Shown: positions 12,401 through 25,700 of the stretch, piece by piece | Layout of the letters: the number at the start of each line of letters is the position of its first letter | Numbering within the stretch: the stretch's first letter is position 1 | Source: Marisa cornuarietis | Taxonomy: Eukaryota; Mollusca; Gastropoda; Architaenioglossa; Ampullariidae | Assembly: GCA_004794655.1 (NCBI GenBank) | Contig: SMMW01000090.1 | Coordinates: 1,049,001-1,113,000 of the forward strand | Length of the DNA stretch: 64,000 nt | Direction of reading: 5' to 3' | Notes under the pieces: model-generated | The model's input: only the letters and a program-made list of their open reading frames with translations | What the model was told of the DNA's origin: nothing | The model's database searches: none | Made by a program: the position numbers and the translations under genes

Positions 12401-14612
12401 TTTCACCATCATTTTTATACGTGATTGCGTGTTACTTCCCCTCAATAAAAAGTAGCTTTTACGTGATAGTATTAGCAAGTCCATTAAAAAGCTTGTAACT
12501 GCCAAATCGACACGCTTGTCTACCTTTAACAACGATTATGAGGACATCTTCTGGTCTTCAGTGATTTGACTTGCAGTTAAGCCATAAATAAATATAACAT
12601 GGAGTCTTCAAGTGAAGCAGAGTCTGATTTTATTGACAATACATTGCCTTCACCAATTATATTATATATAATAAATTATATATTAATTATAAATTATAGC
12701 TAAATTATATATATATATAAATTTTACTCCTTAACGGCCTAATTAAAATATGATCGCAGCTCTCTGATTAGCTGTAGCCTGTACAATGTATAGATGTACA
12801 TGTATTTTTCAGATGCCCGTGTGTTTTCTGCTGGAAATATTTGTAAAAGTTTGTCTCGAGAAAGGGGAGGTCAGAATTCACACAGTAGTGTTACCCAAGT
12901 AATAAGGAAAAATGCACAAAACTATGATCTTTGATATGAAATACACCAGTCTCTCTCTGACTGACTGACTGACTGACTGACTGACTGACTGACTGACTGA
13001 CTGACTGACTGACTGACTGACTGACTGACATCCCATCGATATCATCTTAAAATGGCCTTTAATGTCTCAAAACAAATGTACGACTATAGATGCGCTTCCT
13101 ATAGGACACCTAAACATAAAGAATGCTATAAACAACAGAATTAAAAGTAAATTCCTACAACATCGAAAACGTGTGGTCGTTTGTTAGGTTTAGTGAGATG
13201 AAGCTTTTGTTCTCTGTGACTGAATTGCAAGAAGCTATGTCCCAAAGTCTGTTTGAACATCCTCGTTCTTTTCTCAAGTTGAACGCCCACATACCTTAAG
13301 ATGTACAGAAAGAGGTCAGACAGGTCACGTCACATTCCTCCTCAGATGCCAGCTCTAGCCTTGACAAGGGGATGTGTGTTGAGGTCTGTGTTTTTCTTTG
13401 TTGCTGAAAATACCTGTCGGTATCTTGTTCGAGAGAAGAAAGGCAAGTAGTCACTAAGGTTTGGGGAAATAGGATCGTGCATCAAGTGTGGTCAGTAAGT
13501 ACTTTAAACGCACCAAACTAGACTTTAAAAAGATCTTTGATTATTTCAATCTCTCTTTCATTAATGGCGTCTAAAGAAAGAAACATAGATGTTACATATC
13601 CTCTGCATACGTACGTATGTAGGTGACGTGTATGTGCGTATAAACATCCCACAAGGCACGCAGCAAAGAGCTGGAATCCACAGAACAAAATGAACAGCAC
13701 ATCCGGGGATTTGGTCTCTCATTTTCCAAACTACATTGTTTAAAAACTTTATATGTACATTATATACAAATGTATATATATATTATGTATGTGTGTGTAC
13801 TTGCTTTAGAATTAAGATAAAAAGGATAAAAAAACACCAGTGTGTAGCTCATTTGTTGGATACATTTTAATATCAATCAAAAGAGAGGTCAGTGGACAAC
13901 TTCTCTCATCTCTTTATCAAGAACGTAACACCAGTAAGATGAATCTTTCATTTACAACTATATTCTCCTTTTTTCGTTTTGCCGACTAAATTACAGATCA
14001 CACAGGATAGGATTTAATAAAAGCTGAGTAGATATTATAAAGTTCTAAGTTCAATATCAATGTGATCAATAGGTATTAATGTGCAATGAAGAGGATTCAA
14101 TAAGTGCTAAATAGGGATCAAAAAGCGCTAATGGGAATTATTAAGCGCTGAATAGGTATTAATAAGTGGCGAATACGTGTTAGTAAGAGATGAATAGGTA
14201 TTAATGAGGGCTGAATAGGTATTATATTTCCAAACCTCATTTATACATACACACAAGCTCACGTTCTGTTCCAAACCGTCAGCTTCAGTAATGTGCTGTG
14301 TAACTCGGAAAAGGCATGCGTGGACATATACATTACATATCCTTTAAAGCATTAATATATTTATACACATGTTTTAGATACTTGTCTGCTGCCACTGAGA
14401 GGGCAGAGGCATTGTTACAGTCTATGAATCATTAATTTTTGTAATTCTGTCAGAAACTGATAAGCAGTGACAACAGAAAGAGAAAATGAGATAAAAGAGA
14501 GAGAAAATATTTCAGACGAAAAAAATCAACATAAAAACAACGAAAAGAAATTAATGTCAAACAGTTGAAGGCTTTTCTGTAGTTTCATCGCACACATGAA
14601 TTCCAGCAAAAG
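12400..14612. other. Intergenic region between copies A and B
   Basis: Non-coding. It holds an AT-only block at 12655-12722 that is largely self-complementary, the CTGA repeat, and from about 13790 to 14450 the 3' flank of copy B, which resembles 53660-54480 beside copy C. At 14060-14220 a loose minisatellite of units like gctgaataggtattaat repeats about every 28 bases. No gene seen. Confidence 0.5.
12957..13029. repeat. CTGA tetranucleotide microsatellite
   Basis: About 18 uninterrupted units in the intergenic region between A and B. Confidence 0.95.
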
Positions 14613-15857
14613 CTACATCAAGGGTTGGCAACTAAGATAATCTTCTTTAAAATTGTCGATCTTCTCTTCCATGGCCATGGTCTCAGTGTTTCCTATAAAT
14701 TTCTCCGCCGAAATTTTGTAGGTCTACAACAAGAAAATTAAAATTTTGTAGTCATGCGTCAAAGCATTGAATTTTGAATAATCGGTCTATATGATCACTA
14801 TTCGTAGTTTGCAGGCTCTCTGTTATGTGTTCCTATACATTTCTCTGTTTAATCATGTATGCACTGAGACAAAGGTTAGTTCAAGAGCTGCAAGTTCAGT
14901 CCCTAATGTATTGTAAGGCTGACCATTCACATACTGACACTTCAATCAGGTATGTATTGGTACACACGAACAATTTTTATTATACTCTGTCATACTTTTT
15001 TCTGCCTCTACGTTTGCTATTGTCTCTCTGTGTGTACGGAACGAATGTGGTTAAAGAATTAAAAGTGTTGAACGATGTGTAATGCTGTGGCTGCTTTGTA
15101 ATTTGTGCTAAATGAATAAAAAAAAAAAAAAATTTTAAAAATTAAATTACAGATTCTGACTACACCCAGGACAGGTGCTGACACTTTTGCATGTTATATA
15201 GGTTTTATGTAAAGCTGCACGGTGAGAAAAGTAATAATTTTATTTTCTCTATTGCTATTGTCTCTCCGTGAGTACGGAACGAATGTGTTTTAAGAATGAA
15301 AAGTGTTGAATGATATGTAATGCTATGTATGTTTTGTAAATTGTGTTTAATGAATAAACAAAAATAAATTACTGATTCTGACTACACACAGGACAGGTGC
15401 TGTTACTCTTGCATGTTATCCATGTTGTATGTAAAACTGAACGGTTAGAAAAGTAATAATTTTGTTTTCATTTTATAAACGCATGATAATGAAACAGAAA
15501 GGTCTTCTATTTAATTCTTTTAAAAGCTTTCAGTGGAATATTCCTTATAATTTCTTCTCATGCACATGGAGAATTTTCAAATGTGTCTTTTTCTAAAAAT
15601 ACCGCAAAGACAAGGCGAGTATTCGAGACTAGTAGCAGTTGTCAAATAAGTAAATAAATCGCATAGTGATAAACCTTCATGAAAATGACGTTAGAGGAAT
15701 CTTCGGCCTCGTGTGAAGGTTCTTTCATGTGGAACAACCTCCGGGTGAAAGGGAATACCAGCTTTGGATCAAGAGTAGCCTTGTTTGTGGGGCCTAAGGA
15801 AGGGGAAAGCAGTCAACGAAAACAAAAACCTCAGCTTTCTGAACATTTCTTTTACGT

Positions 15858-15908
<51 letters not shown>

Positions 15909-18900
15909 CGCATATTCAATTCACACTCATAGAGAACATGCTCTTAGCGCTTAAAAATGAGGGACGGAAGAATAAATGACAGTACTGACGACAAACAGAA
16001 AACAAAGAAAACACAAGAAGGCGCCAAGTAACAGGAACAGGGAATATAGTGATTCTGCAGAGAAAGATGGGGAGAAAAGTAGCAAGAGTGAAAGGGGGGA
16101 GGGTAAGAAGGACGAGCATTGTGTGGACTGTGTTAGGAGTAATGCTCAAGGAAGAGGTGCATTTTCAGTGCAGATTTGAAGGATTCAGTTGTAGGAAGGT
16201 GGGGGACATGGAAAGGAAGAGAGTTCCATTGTTTTGATGAACATATGTTGTTGTTCTGGTGACAGGAACAGTTAGGATACGGTCATCAGAGGAAGAGCGG
16301 AGTTGTTTGGACGGAACCTAAGGGATGAGAAGTTCAGAGAAATAGTCAGGACAGGAGCCAGCAATGAAATTAAAACACAGCACAGACAGTTTGTACTGAA
16401 TGCGAGAACAGACGGGTAGTCAGTGTAGAAAACGAAGGAGAGGAGTGACATGGTCCCGTTTCGTGGTTCTAAGCACCAGACGTGCAGTAGAGTTCTGTAC
16501 TCTCTGGAGTCTCTGAATGAGGGATGAGGGGCAGCCTGCCAGCAAGGAGTTGCAGTAATCAAGTCGAGAAAGAACAAACGCACAGACAAGAGTGTTGGTA
16601 GCACGTGTAGTGAGAAAATGACGGATGGCGCTGATCTTACGGAGCTCATAATAGTTAAAAATTACAGGTTGTAAAGGTATTGTTTTTTTCCATGGAGAAC
16701 GAAGAGAAGATCAATCAGTCATCCATAGTAGTGGTGACTAGAGAAGCTATGACGACGCCTGATAGAAAAGTTGACTGGAAAGGTGAAAAGTCATAGATTG
16801 AAAGTCATCGTTGTTCTGCTAGAGTACACTAGTGAATGGGCTAGAGTACACTAGTGAATGGGTCAGTGAAGGGTATGTATAATCCCCAACTCATTTAGTA
16901 AGTGTAAATATTGTTAATAGGTCAAGAACCAAAAAGCTGTTTCTTCTGTTTTAGTAGATATGACTTTTATCTGCTTTAATAATAAGAAAAGGTGGACGGC
17001 GAAAGTATTGTGGGGACTTACCTGTGATGAAGCTGATAATAATTCCAGTGATAAAAGTTACCAAGAACCCGATGACTCCGAGCCACAGGTAAGAAATGTC
17101 ATAAATGGAGAACGTGTCAGCACTGGTTTCAATACAAACATAAAACGACGAAAGATTAACACACGTGAAATCGAAATCATTCGGGTGCTGTTAAAATAAA
17201 ATTTCTTGAACAATGCACAATTAAAGGTAGGCAAATCATATTGCTTAAAGAAATTCAGTAAACAAAAACAATGCCGCAAAAAAGCAAGCTGAAAAAAGAA
17301 GGAACACGAAAGAAAAAAGTATAGAATGAAACAACAGAGAAAATAAACAGAGAAGAAAAAAAAGAAGAAAATAGAAGAAAAAGATAGTAAATGAAAGATG
17401 AAGAAAAGAGAAAGATAGTAAGAGGAAAAGTATGAAAAAACCAGCGTTAGTAGTAAAGATAAAAGAAAAAAGTAGTGACAGTGAAAGAAATAGAATAAGA
17501 AGAATAAAAGAAAAAAGAGAAGAAAAATATGAAAACTAACAAAAAAAGACTTTAATTGGCTAGAAGTAGAAACAGAGCGTGAGTGGAAAAAAATGTTATT
17601 GACCATCACAAAACAGAGTTCACAATCACTCACCGGTGTGACTGGTATATGTTCGTGATGTTACCGTTGGGATTAGTTTCCGTAGACATCACAGCAGCTG
17701 TCATGGAGAGATCTACAGTCGTAAGGTTATAAAAAGAGGACGAGTAAGTTTTATTTCCTGGGCAGTTGTGTGTCGGCCCCGGGGGTAAGAAAGGTGTAGG
17801 GGCGCCGTACAGCTGGGAACCAACAGTTATCCACAGGTTGACGGCGATGCCGATGAGTCCACCTCCGATGGCGCCCTGGTGATGGTGGACATGAAACAGT
17901 TGGACAGGAGTAGGATTGGGGTCAGTGCAGGCTAGCTTTGTGTAGAGGTCTCCACATTGCGTCCCTTAATGATCTATTTATGCTTTCTCCCTGTTTACCT
18001 ATTTTCTCTCGCTTTCTCTTCCATTGTCTCGGTTTCAAAAGTAAAGTAACACAAGCACACATTATTACATAATCTAACAGATGTAAATATACACCAAAGA
18101 AAAAAAGAAAAAAAAAGATAAACCAGAAAAAGTATTCATAAATAATAACATTAACAATAAATAACAACAAAGAAAATCCTACGTATTTATTTCCCCAGGG
18201 AACCATTCCTGCCAAAAAGAAGATGCCAATGGTTGGTCCCCCGCAGGCTCCATCGGTCGTACTGATTATCTGAAAAGAAGATCTTACTGTTTGTAAAGTA
18301 GAATTTCTTTTCCAATTTTACACATTTAGAACATATATTTATATAATAAAAAAGTGACTACAAAAAGAGTGGTACCTGTGAGAGTAGACCACGTAGGGAG
18401 CGAGCGAGGTATGCGAGACCAGTAGTGAGACCTCCAAAAAACAGAACTGGAACCGAGGACAGGCAAACTTCATTAGCACAAGGCAATGGTAATGTCTCCT
18501 AATCTGTTGGCTGGTCCTTTTGTTCATAAAAATATCCCTGTTGTTTGTTCCCTGATTTCTCTTTGTGTTTTCAATACTTGTCTTTTATTAGTTGTCTGCA
18601 TAGTTGTTTCTTCCATCCTTTGTAAACTCTCCATGCCTCCTACTTGTCAAGCGCTGAGAGGATGCACCTTCTTGAGCGTAATTATGCGCTATATAAATTA
18701 CACTGTTATTAATGTTGTAAAGTTATTACTATTTTTGTGTTATTTGGTAAATACTATTCAATAGAGAAAATCGAAGCAAAAGTATTCTAAATCAGCACAT
18801 AAACTATTTATTAATAAACACGGTCGATAGTTTACAAAGTGTCCTACATAATGTTTTTAGCAAATGTCTATAGCCACTTCAATTTTCTCTATCTGGTATT

Positions 18901-21690
18901 TACAGCAAATATTATCATATATTATGTAAGACAAGTTTACCAGTGATTTTAGCAATGGCAGTCACACTGGCGTCCTTATAGCCTCTCAGAGGTCGTGCCA
19001 GGAGGTCCTCCACAGTATTGGCACCCAACGCATTGATACCGGAAGACAGAGTACTGGTAAACAATGAGAGTCAGGTCTAGTTTTGAAAGAACTATTTGAA
19101 TACGAAAAGGATTTTCTGCTTTATTAAGATCCTTAATTCTTTCATCCGTCCAGATATTTGGAATTTGGTTTAGCCAAGAAGGAAAATGAGACACCAGAGG
19201 ATTATGAAGCCATCGGTAGTACATTTCTCAAAGAAAAACTAGAAATAACAGACATACAGTTTGATCGGGTACATAAACTGAATAACAGCAGTGTCTCGCC
19301 CATCATCGCCAGATTCACATTTTCAAAGACAGAATAAGTGTCATGAAATCTAAGTATAAGTTAAAAGGATAGTATTTTTATTGGAGAAGACTTGTCATCG
19401 CGTGTGAGTGAGGGGAGTCAACTATTGACCCAAACATATGAAGAAAGCAAGAAGCGAAGGAAAAAGGTGAAGATTGCTTTTAAATTTATAGATCGATGGG
19501 AATAAGTTCCGTGCTGATGATACTGGTGCTCTTACTGAAGTAAGATAGAGTTCTGGCCGCCCTGTACATTATTTTGCTTCTGCTGATGGTAGAGACGAGT
19601 GTACACATAGAGTTTACCTGGTGTGATTCATGGAACATGTGATAGTGTTTACAAGTGTAAGGGCAATAATTCTCCTGAGGTTGGACAAAAGCTAGCACGA
19701 GTTACACTCCCTGATTATGAAAATGGAAGAAGTGATGACGGACAAATTGCAGACACTCGTAATACGTTTTCCTTTCACATTGGAACGTGTGTGGACTGCA
19801 AGGTAATCTGAAGGACAATGAATTCCTGTCTTTTATAAAGTCGTTTGACTTTATTTGTCTTGTTGAAACATTTATGGAAGACTTTACTTCTACACTTTTC
19901 CAACACCCCATGTTTTCCTAAACCTGCTGTTAAATTTACAAATCAAGGTTTATCATGTTTGATTAATAATAACTTGCTACCATATATCACTAGGATGGAC
20001 ACAAGTTTTTACAATTTGATGGTTTTCAGAATTGTTAAAAATCTATTTGATCTCGAAAACGATATCTTCTATGTTTGTCCCTGTGCACCACCTGAAGGCC
20101 TGAAAGCTGTCACTTTTGACCCATACTTTGGTGTTAATAATGGCATTTCCAATATCGAAAAATGGCTGGTGGAGCGTATGCTAAAATATTGGGATGCGTA
20201 TGTTATTGTAGCTGGGTATTTCAATGTTCGGACTGGTTGCTTGAAAAATGATACTACTGATGCTGAATTTGTCACAGAGTTGCTTGTACCAGATAGTCAT
20301 TCTGTAAAGTCAGACAGACACTCACAGAACCCAGTTGTCAATCAGTATGGGAAATTTTTACTTAATCTGTGTGCTTCTTTTGAGCTTTATATTTTGAATG
20401 GTGTATGTCAAGGCGACAGTGATGGTTGCTACACATACATTACTGATTCACGCCATAGTGTTAATGATTACTTTTTAATATCAAAAGAACTATTCTCCCT
20501 CCGTACCTCTGCCATCTCGCTACTTGTCAAACAGAAATTTGATTCTGAGTGGAGAACCATTATGGAAGTCATGTGACGTAAAGAGAGAGAAGTGTGTTCT
20601 GACAATAATTTTTGTCTGGGATAATAATAATGCCCACAAATTTTTAAGTAATTTGAATAATGAAGTAACTTTATCTAGTTTGAACCAGGCAATTCTATTG
20701 ATAGACACAGACATAAATAAGGCCCTGGACCTATTTAATAGATGTATTAAAGACCAACCTGAATGGTTTGCGTTTTTGCAGATATCGGGAGGTATAGACG
20801 ATATAAACCTAACCTGTAAATTTCAGCCTCCAAAACGCATCCGTTAATCATACGCTAGCAAAGTACGCGATTCACACCAGCGATCAACGAGCTCCATTAA
20901 CAGTGTACTACGTCACACTAGTGCACCATTCACAACATTGACAGCAGCCAACACCAAACAGAGAGAGAAAGAATGAGCGACATTTCGGGTTATTCGGACG
21001 TTGAAATCCTGCATTTCTCGTGCTAAAGTAGCAGTTTTTGAAAACCACGAGAAATGCGGACTTTCAACGTCCAAAAAACCCGAACTGCTGCTTCTTCTCT
21101 CTCTCTCTCTCTGATCATTGTTCCACCCTTATTCTAGACTTTTAAAGCATATCACTGTCACTGCGTATGTAATCAAATAAATCAAGGTATATTATTACAG
21201 GGACTCAAAGAAGGGACAAAGTTTCGAGGGGATGTTTTGGTCTTGCTCTCTCATTCTTACCTAGATCACAGATATATATATATATATACTCATACATATC
21301 TGCTTATATATAACATATGTACCCACATATAGGTATATATACCATTAATTCTTCTAGGTCACCGATCTAAGTAATAACAAACTAAACTAGTCTAGTGAGG
21401 GGATTATTTCTTGATGTTAATAAGGAATGGAACGTACACGCATTACGATTGTGAATATAGTAAGGAGATAATTATTTGTACTTTATTCAGCAAATTTTTA
21501 AGAGTTGAATGTATAGTGAAAATTCATTCCCTATACCTTTAGTGTTACATGGTCTACACTCTACAGACTTGATTGTCAAAACATCATCTATAAATTGTTA
21601 AGACAGTTTAAGACATTTTTCTATGTTTAACGTATGCTGTGGATGTTACTCATTGCTTTGATTGTACTCGCTTTGGCACGAAAAACACTG

Positions 21691-21781
<91 letters not shown>

Positions 21782-22691
21782 TGAAAAAGAGGTTAAAAAG
21801 AGAGAAAAATATTTTGTGTCTTCGAGGGGCTGCCTGTTACTTTACCTGAGTGCGCCACTAAACAGCATAGACATATATAGACCAGGTATGCCCGGCAAAC
21901 TACCCAGCAGGCTAGGGACGAAGTATGGCATCATCTGCAAAGTGACATTATTACCAGGCATTAATTAATTAATTAAAGGTTATTTTTTATAGCGCCATAT
22001 CCCAGCCCTAAGAGCAGGCTCATGGCGCTTTACAAATGATACTAATTATAGCAACAATAATCAGGATAGGGAGAAATTGAAGAAAGTCAGTCAGCTGACA
22101 ATCTTTCTGGTTTTCTAGTAACGCATTTCATCCCGTAAACTTTTTATCTACTCACCTGGTTTCTGTTATCAATGATGCCTGCCTGATAGGGATCACACCC
22201 GACTGTGACAACATAGGCGTAAAGCAGGATCCCCGTGAAGGTCAAAATGCTCTCAATCAACATGTTCATTGGCGCGTTCAGAAGGCAGACTCTGCCAAAG
22301 ACAGGAATGTCTATACTTGTGCCTAGCTTCATTGGGGGAGACTGAACGCCTCAACCATGTAGACATTTTTTAATGTTTTGTTTATCAAAAACTGTTCACA
22401 ATTTAAAGACTGACCAGAGTGAATTTTGTATCCAGTGAAGAGTTTTAGTTCATTCCTAACACGACAGTTCTCAGAACCTTAGGAAACATTCCCCGTCTAC
22501 TTGTCAAATGCAATCATATAAAAGCATTGGCCAGCAAAACGACAGACGTTAAATCCTTGAGGTCAAAAGGACTGGTAGAATATTCCAGTTCGCCAAGTCA
22601 ATTAAATGTGCTGCACGTTCCGTTGCTCTTACACATCAGATAGTTTACGATCCTTGATGTTATCTAAAACAATATTTTATGCGTCTGGAAA

Positions 22692-22730
<39 letters not shown>

Positions 22731-25700
22731 CGCAAAAGACAGAGAGACAATCAATAGGTAATTAAAAAGATTTACAGTTTGGCATCTTTCAGTGTCTTCA
22801 AGGTGCTAATGCGTTGAACAGTTGACTGGCTGAAACAATAGGAGAGCCAGATGAAGCAACCGCCAATAAGGGTGGACCACAGGGAGTGACGCTCACGAAC
22901 ATCCGGGTTAATCCTGACACAAACACAGTCAAGAGTGGTGGTGGTGGTGGTGGTGGTGGTGGTGGTGGTGGTGGTGGTGGTGGTGGTGGTGGTGGTGGAT
23001 GATGATGATGATGAGGAGGAGGAGGAGGAGGAGGAGGAGGAGGAGGAACTAAAACATCGAAACTTACTCGTCAAACTGTATTCTACCTCCTTCCGAGGCC
23101 AGGCGGAAGGCTTGCGTGACACTGCCGACATGGAGTGTACCCTGTTGACAGAAACACACACAGCAGCTGCATATAGTTTTTACGTCATGTGCAGTACAGC
23201 AGCATAAACTTGTCTTCACGGTCTCAGTTTGAAAGGAAAATAAGAGAATTATCATGCGATCAGCTACCATGCGAATTAAACACGTCTACTGGATGTAACA
23301 TGGTTCTCACGTGACCACAAGCAGTACACAATGGAAGCTGAGACACTAACACTTACCATAACGATAACAGCGCCAACACCAATGACGTAAACTACCGCTT
23401 GGAAGACATCTGTCCAGACCACGCTTTTAATGCCACCCTGTCAGGACGAAAATATTCCATGACTTTCAGCAGTAGGCGAAGTGTTGATTGCCCAGACATA
23501 ACAGAAAACCCTAATAGATAAAGTCTATTAGCGCTAACTGGAGCCGAAAAGGGCTACATTTCAATCTGTCCTACGGTTTCCTAAAATAACTCCTTCATCA
23601 GGGGGTTTAACGTATTTGAGTGCTTGGAATGGAACTTAAGTGATAGTGAAGAAAAGTATAGACAATTTTCGTAATGTAATTACAATTAAAATTGTATTTA
23701 AAATTCATTTTGTTAAATAGCATCAACAGTAAAAGAGACTTAATAATGGACAAAAAAACTGTACATTACTTTAATGTTGACTCACTACTTTAACAAAGAT
23801 CATAGGGTTTTAATCGGTGTATTTAACAATTTTTGATATCCTTTAATGCAGCATTTTGCTTACCACTGCTGTATATAAAGTGCAGATACCTCCCAGAATA
23901 GCAATCGACACCCACAGAGGCAAACCAGCAGCTGGCATCACACAAACAGCAACAAACGTGAAGGTGGGCAGCTGTGACAAATACTGCAGGGGGGGGGGAC
24001 TGTGAGGGAAGACTGGGACAGTCCAAGAGGGAAGAGGACACCACTGCTACCTCGTTATACGCCCGGCGTCTACCTTTCACGCACCTACTCAGCAGCTTTG
24101 CACGTCCACTCGCACTTGCACAGTAGTGACACCTGCCTTTCACTCGCGTATGTACACAACAAACATGTGACCACACATTTTCAGTAGAAAAAATTCCTAT
24201 TTTATATCCATACGTATTCGTAAAATGTACAAAGAAATCTAAAGTAATTATTAAAGACCGTTTGAATAAATAATAACTTTGATTTAGATAGCGCTTTACT
24301 CTACCTGCAAAAGCTGGTTCAAAGCCTTTACAAAAAAGTCACACACCAACAAAAGAGTTCATTGCGTTCCCAACTACTGTAGTTACTCCTGTTAAGTAAG
24401 AAGAAGGTGAATGCTATCAGGTTAGATAAGGTCTACAGCTTTACTATTGCATGGGATCTTCATATTCACAGGTGGTCCCTAAGAACCATATAAACTGCTT
24501 TTTCAGGTCTTTATGGTCACTTGAGGGAACTCCCCTTTCATTTGCATCTGGTGGACTAACAGCTGCCGACACGTAGACCCTGAGGTAACAATTATCCTGT
24601 ACACGTAGACCTCCGGGGCACAGCGAACTGGTTGATCTCTAAGAGACAAGGATTTGCTGAGAGATCACAGCTGCCGGATGCTGACGGCCGACCAGGCAGA
24701 TGATTGGGCCTCGGCATTCATTTACTGACTGGAGATGTGTGGATTCTAGAAAAGACGCTCTTATACCAGAACATTCATAGCCCAAGGTTCATGACCGTTT
24801 TACACAAATCTAAAACCTAACCTCTACCCCGAGGAAACGGCTCATGATTGCACTAGAGTAAAAAATCCTTCATACAAATATTGCTCAACATTCGACCAGC
24901 GATTCTCCGATTCAACGCTACCCTAACAGTACGCTCTTTGTCGAAGCCGCTTTCTGTTCATTGTGCCCTCGTCAGCCAGTTTTTCTCTGGATTAGGTAAG
25001 TCGGCCTGCAAGCTATGACGTTAAGGTTAGGGATTTGTGTCCAAGATTTGTGTCACTCTGCTGTCTTCTGGTGACCACTTGACCTCACCGTGTTTTGTTT
25101 TGTGTGTGTACAGCTAACAGCTAACATCTAGCTTAATTTCACCAGCAAAGATCTTGACTCTGTTTCAGTTGGTGACACATTGTCAAGTGCCTGGTAGAGT
25201 GCAATGGTGCCGGCTCGCTTGTGGCTGCTTGAGCCTTGGTGAATGCATTGATGCTACCTTCTCGTGTCCACAGGTAAGAGCAGAGTAAAATATTACGAGA
25301 CGCCAAAAAATTGGTGTCTCGGGTGGTCTAGCACCTCTGCTAAATGTCTTGGCCGATGTCTTCTGTAACCATCCGATTACACACGCAAGTCACACTGTCG
25401 TTTTCTCTCTTTCTCTCTTTTACTTACCTGTTTGTAGGGCTATAGCTGGCGAGAAGAGAGCCATCGCCATATACAGAAGCTATAAGTAAAGAAAATGTAT
25501 GCAAAGCTTTCAAAATTTACATTTTTAAGAGTAAATTTCATTTCCTCGATGCTTAACAGATAACATGACCATAGGCGATAAAAGGTTACACTATCTCTTT
25601 AATCATGGACAATTATCTCCCTAACGGTGAGGGAGCACGTGTCTGGCGTGCAGGGTGCTTTACTCGTCCGGTAAACAATTGGCCTTTGACAGTTATAACG

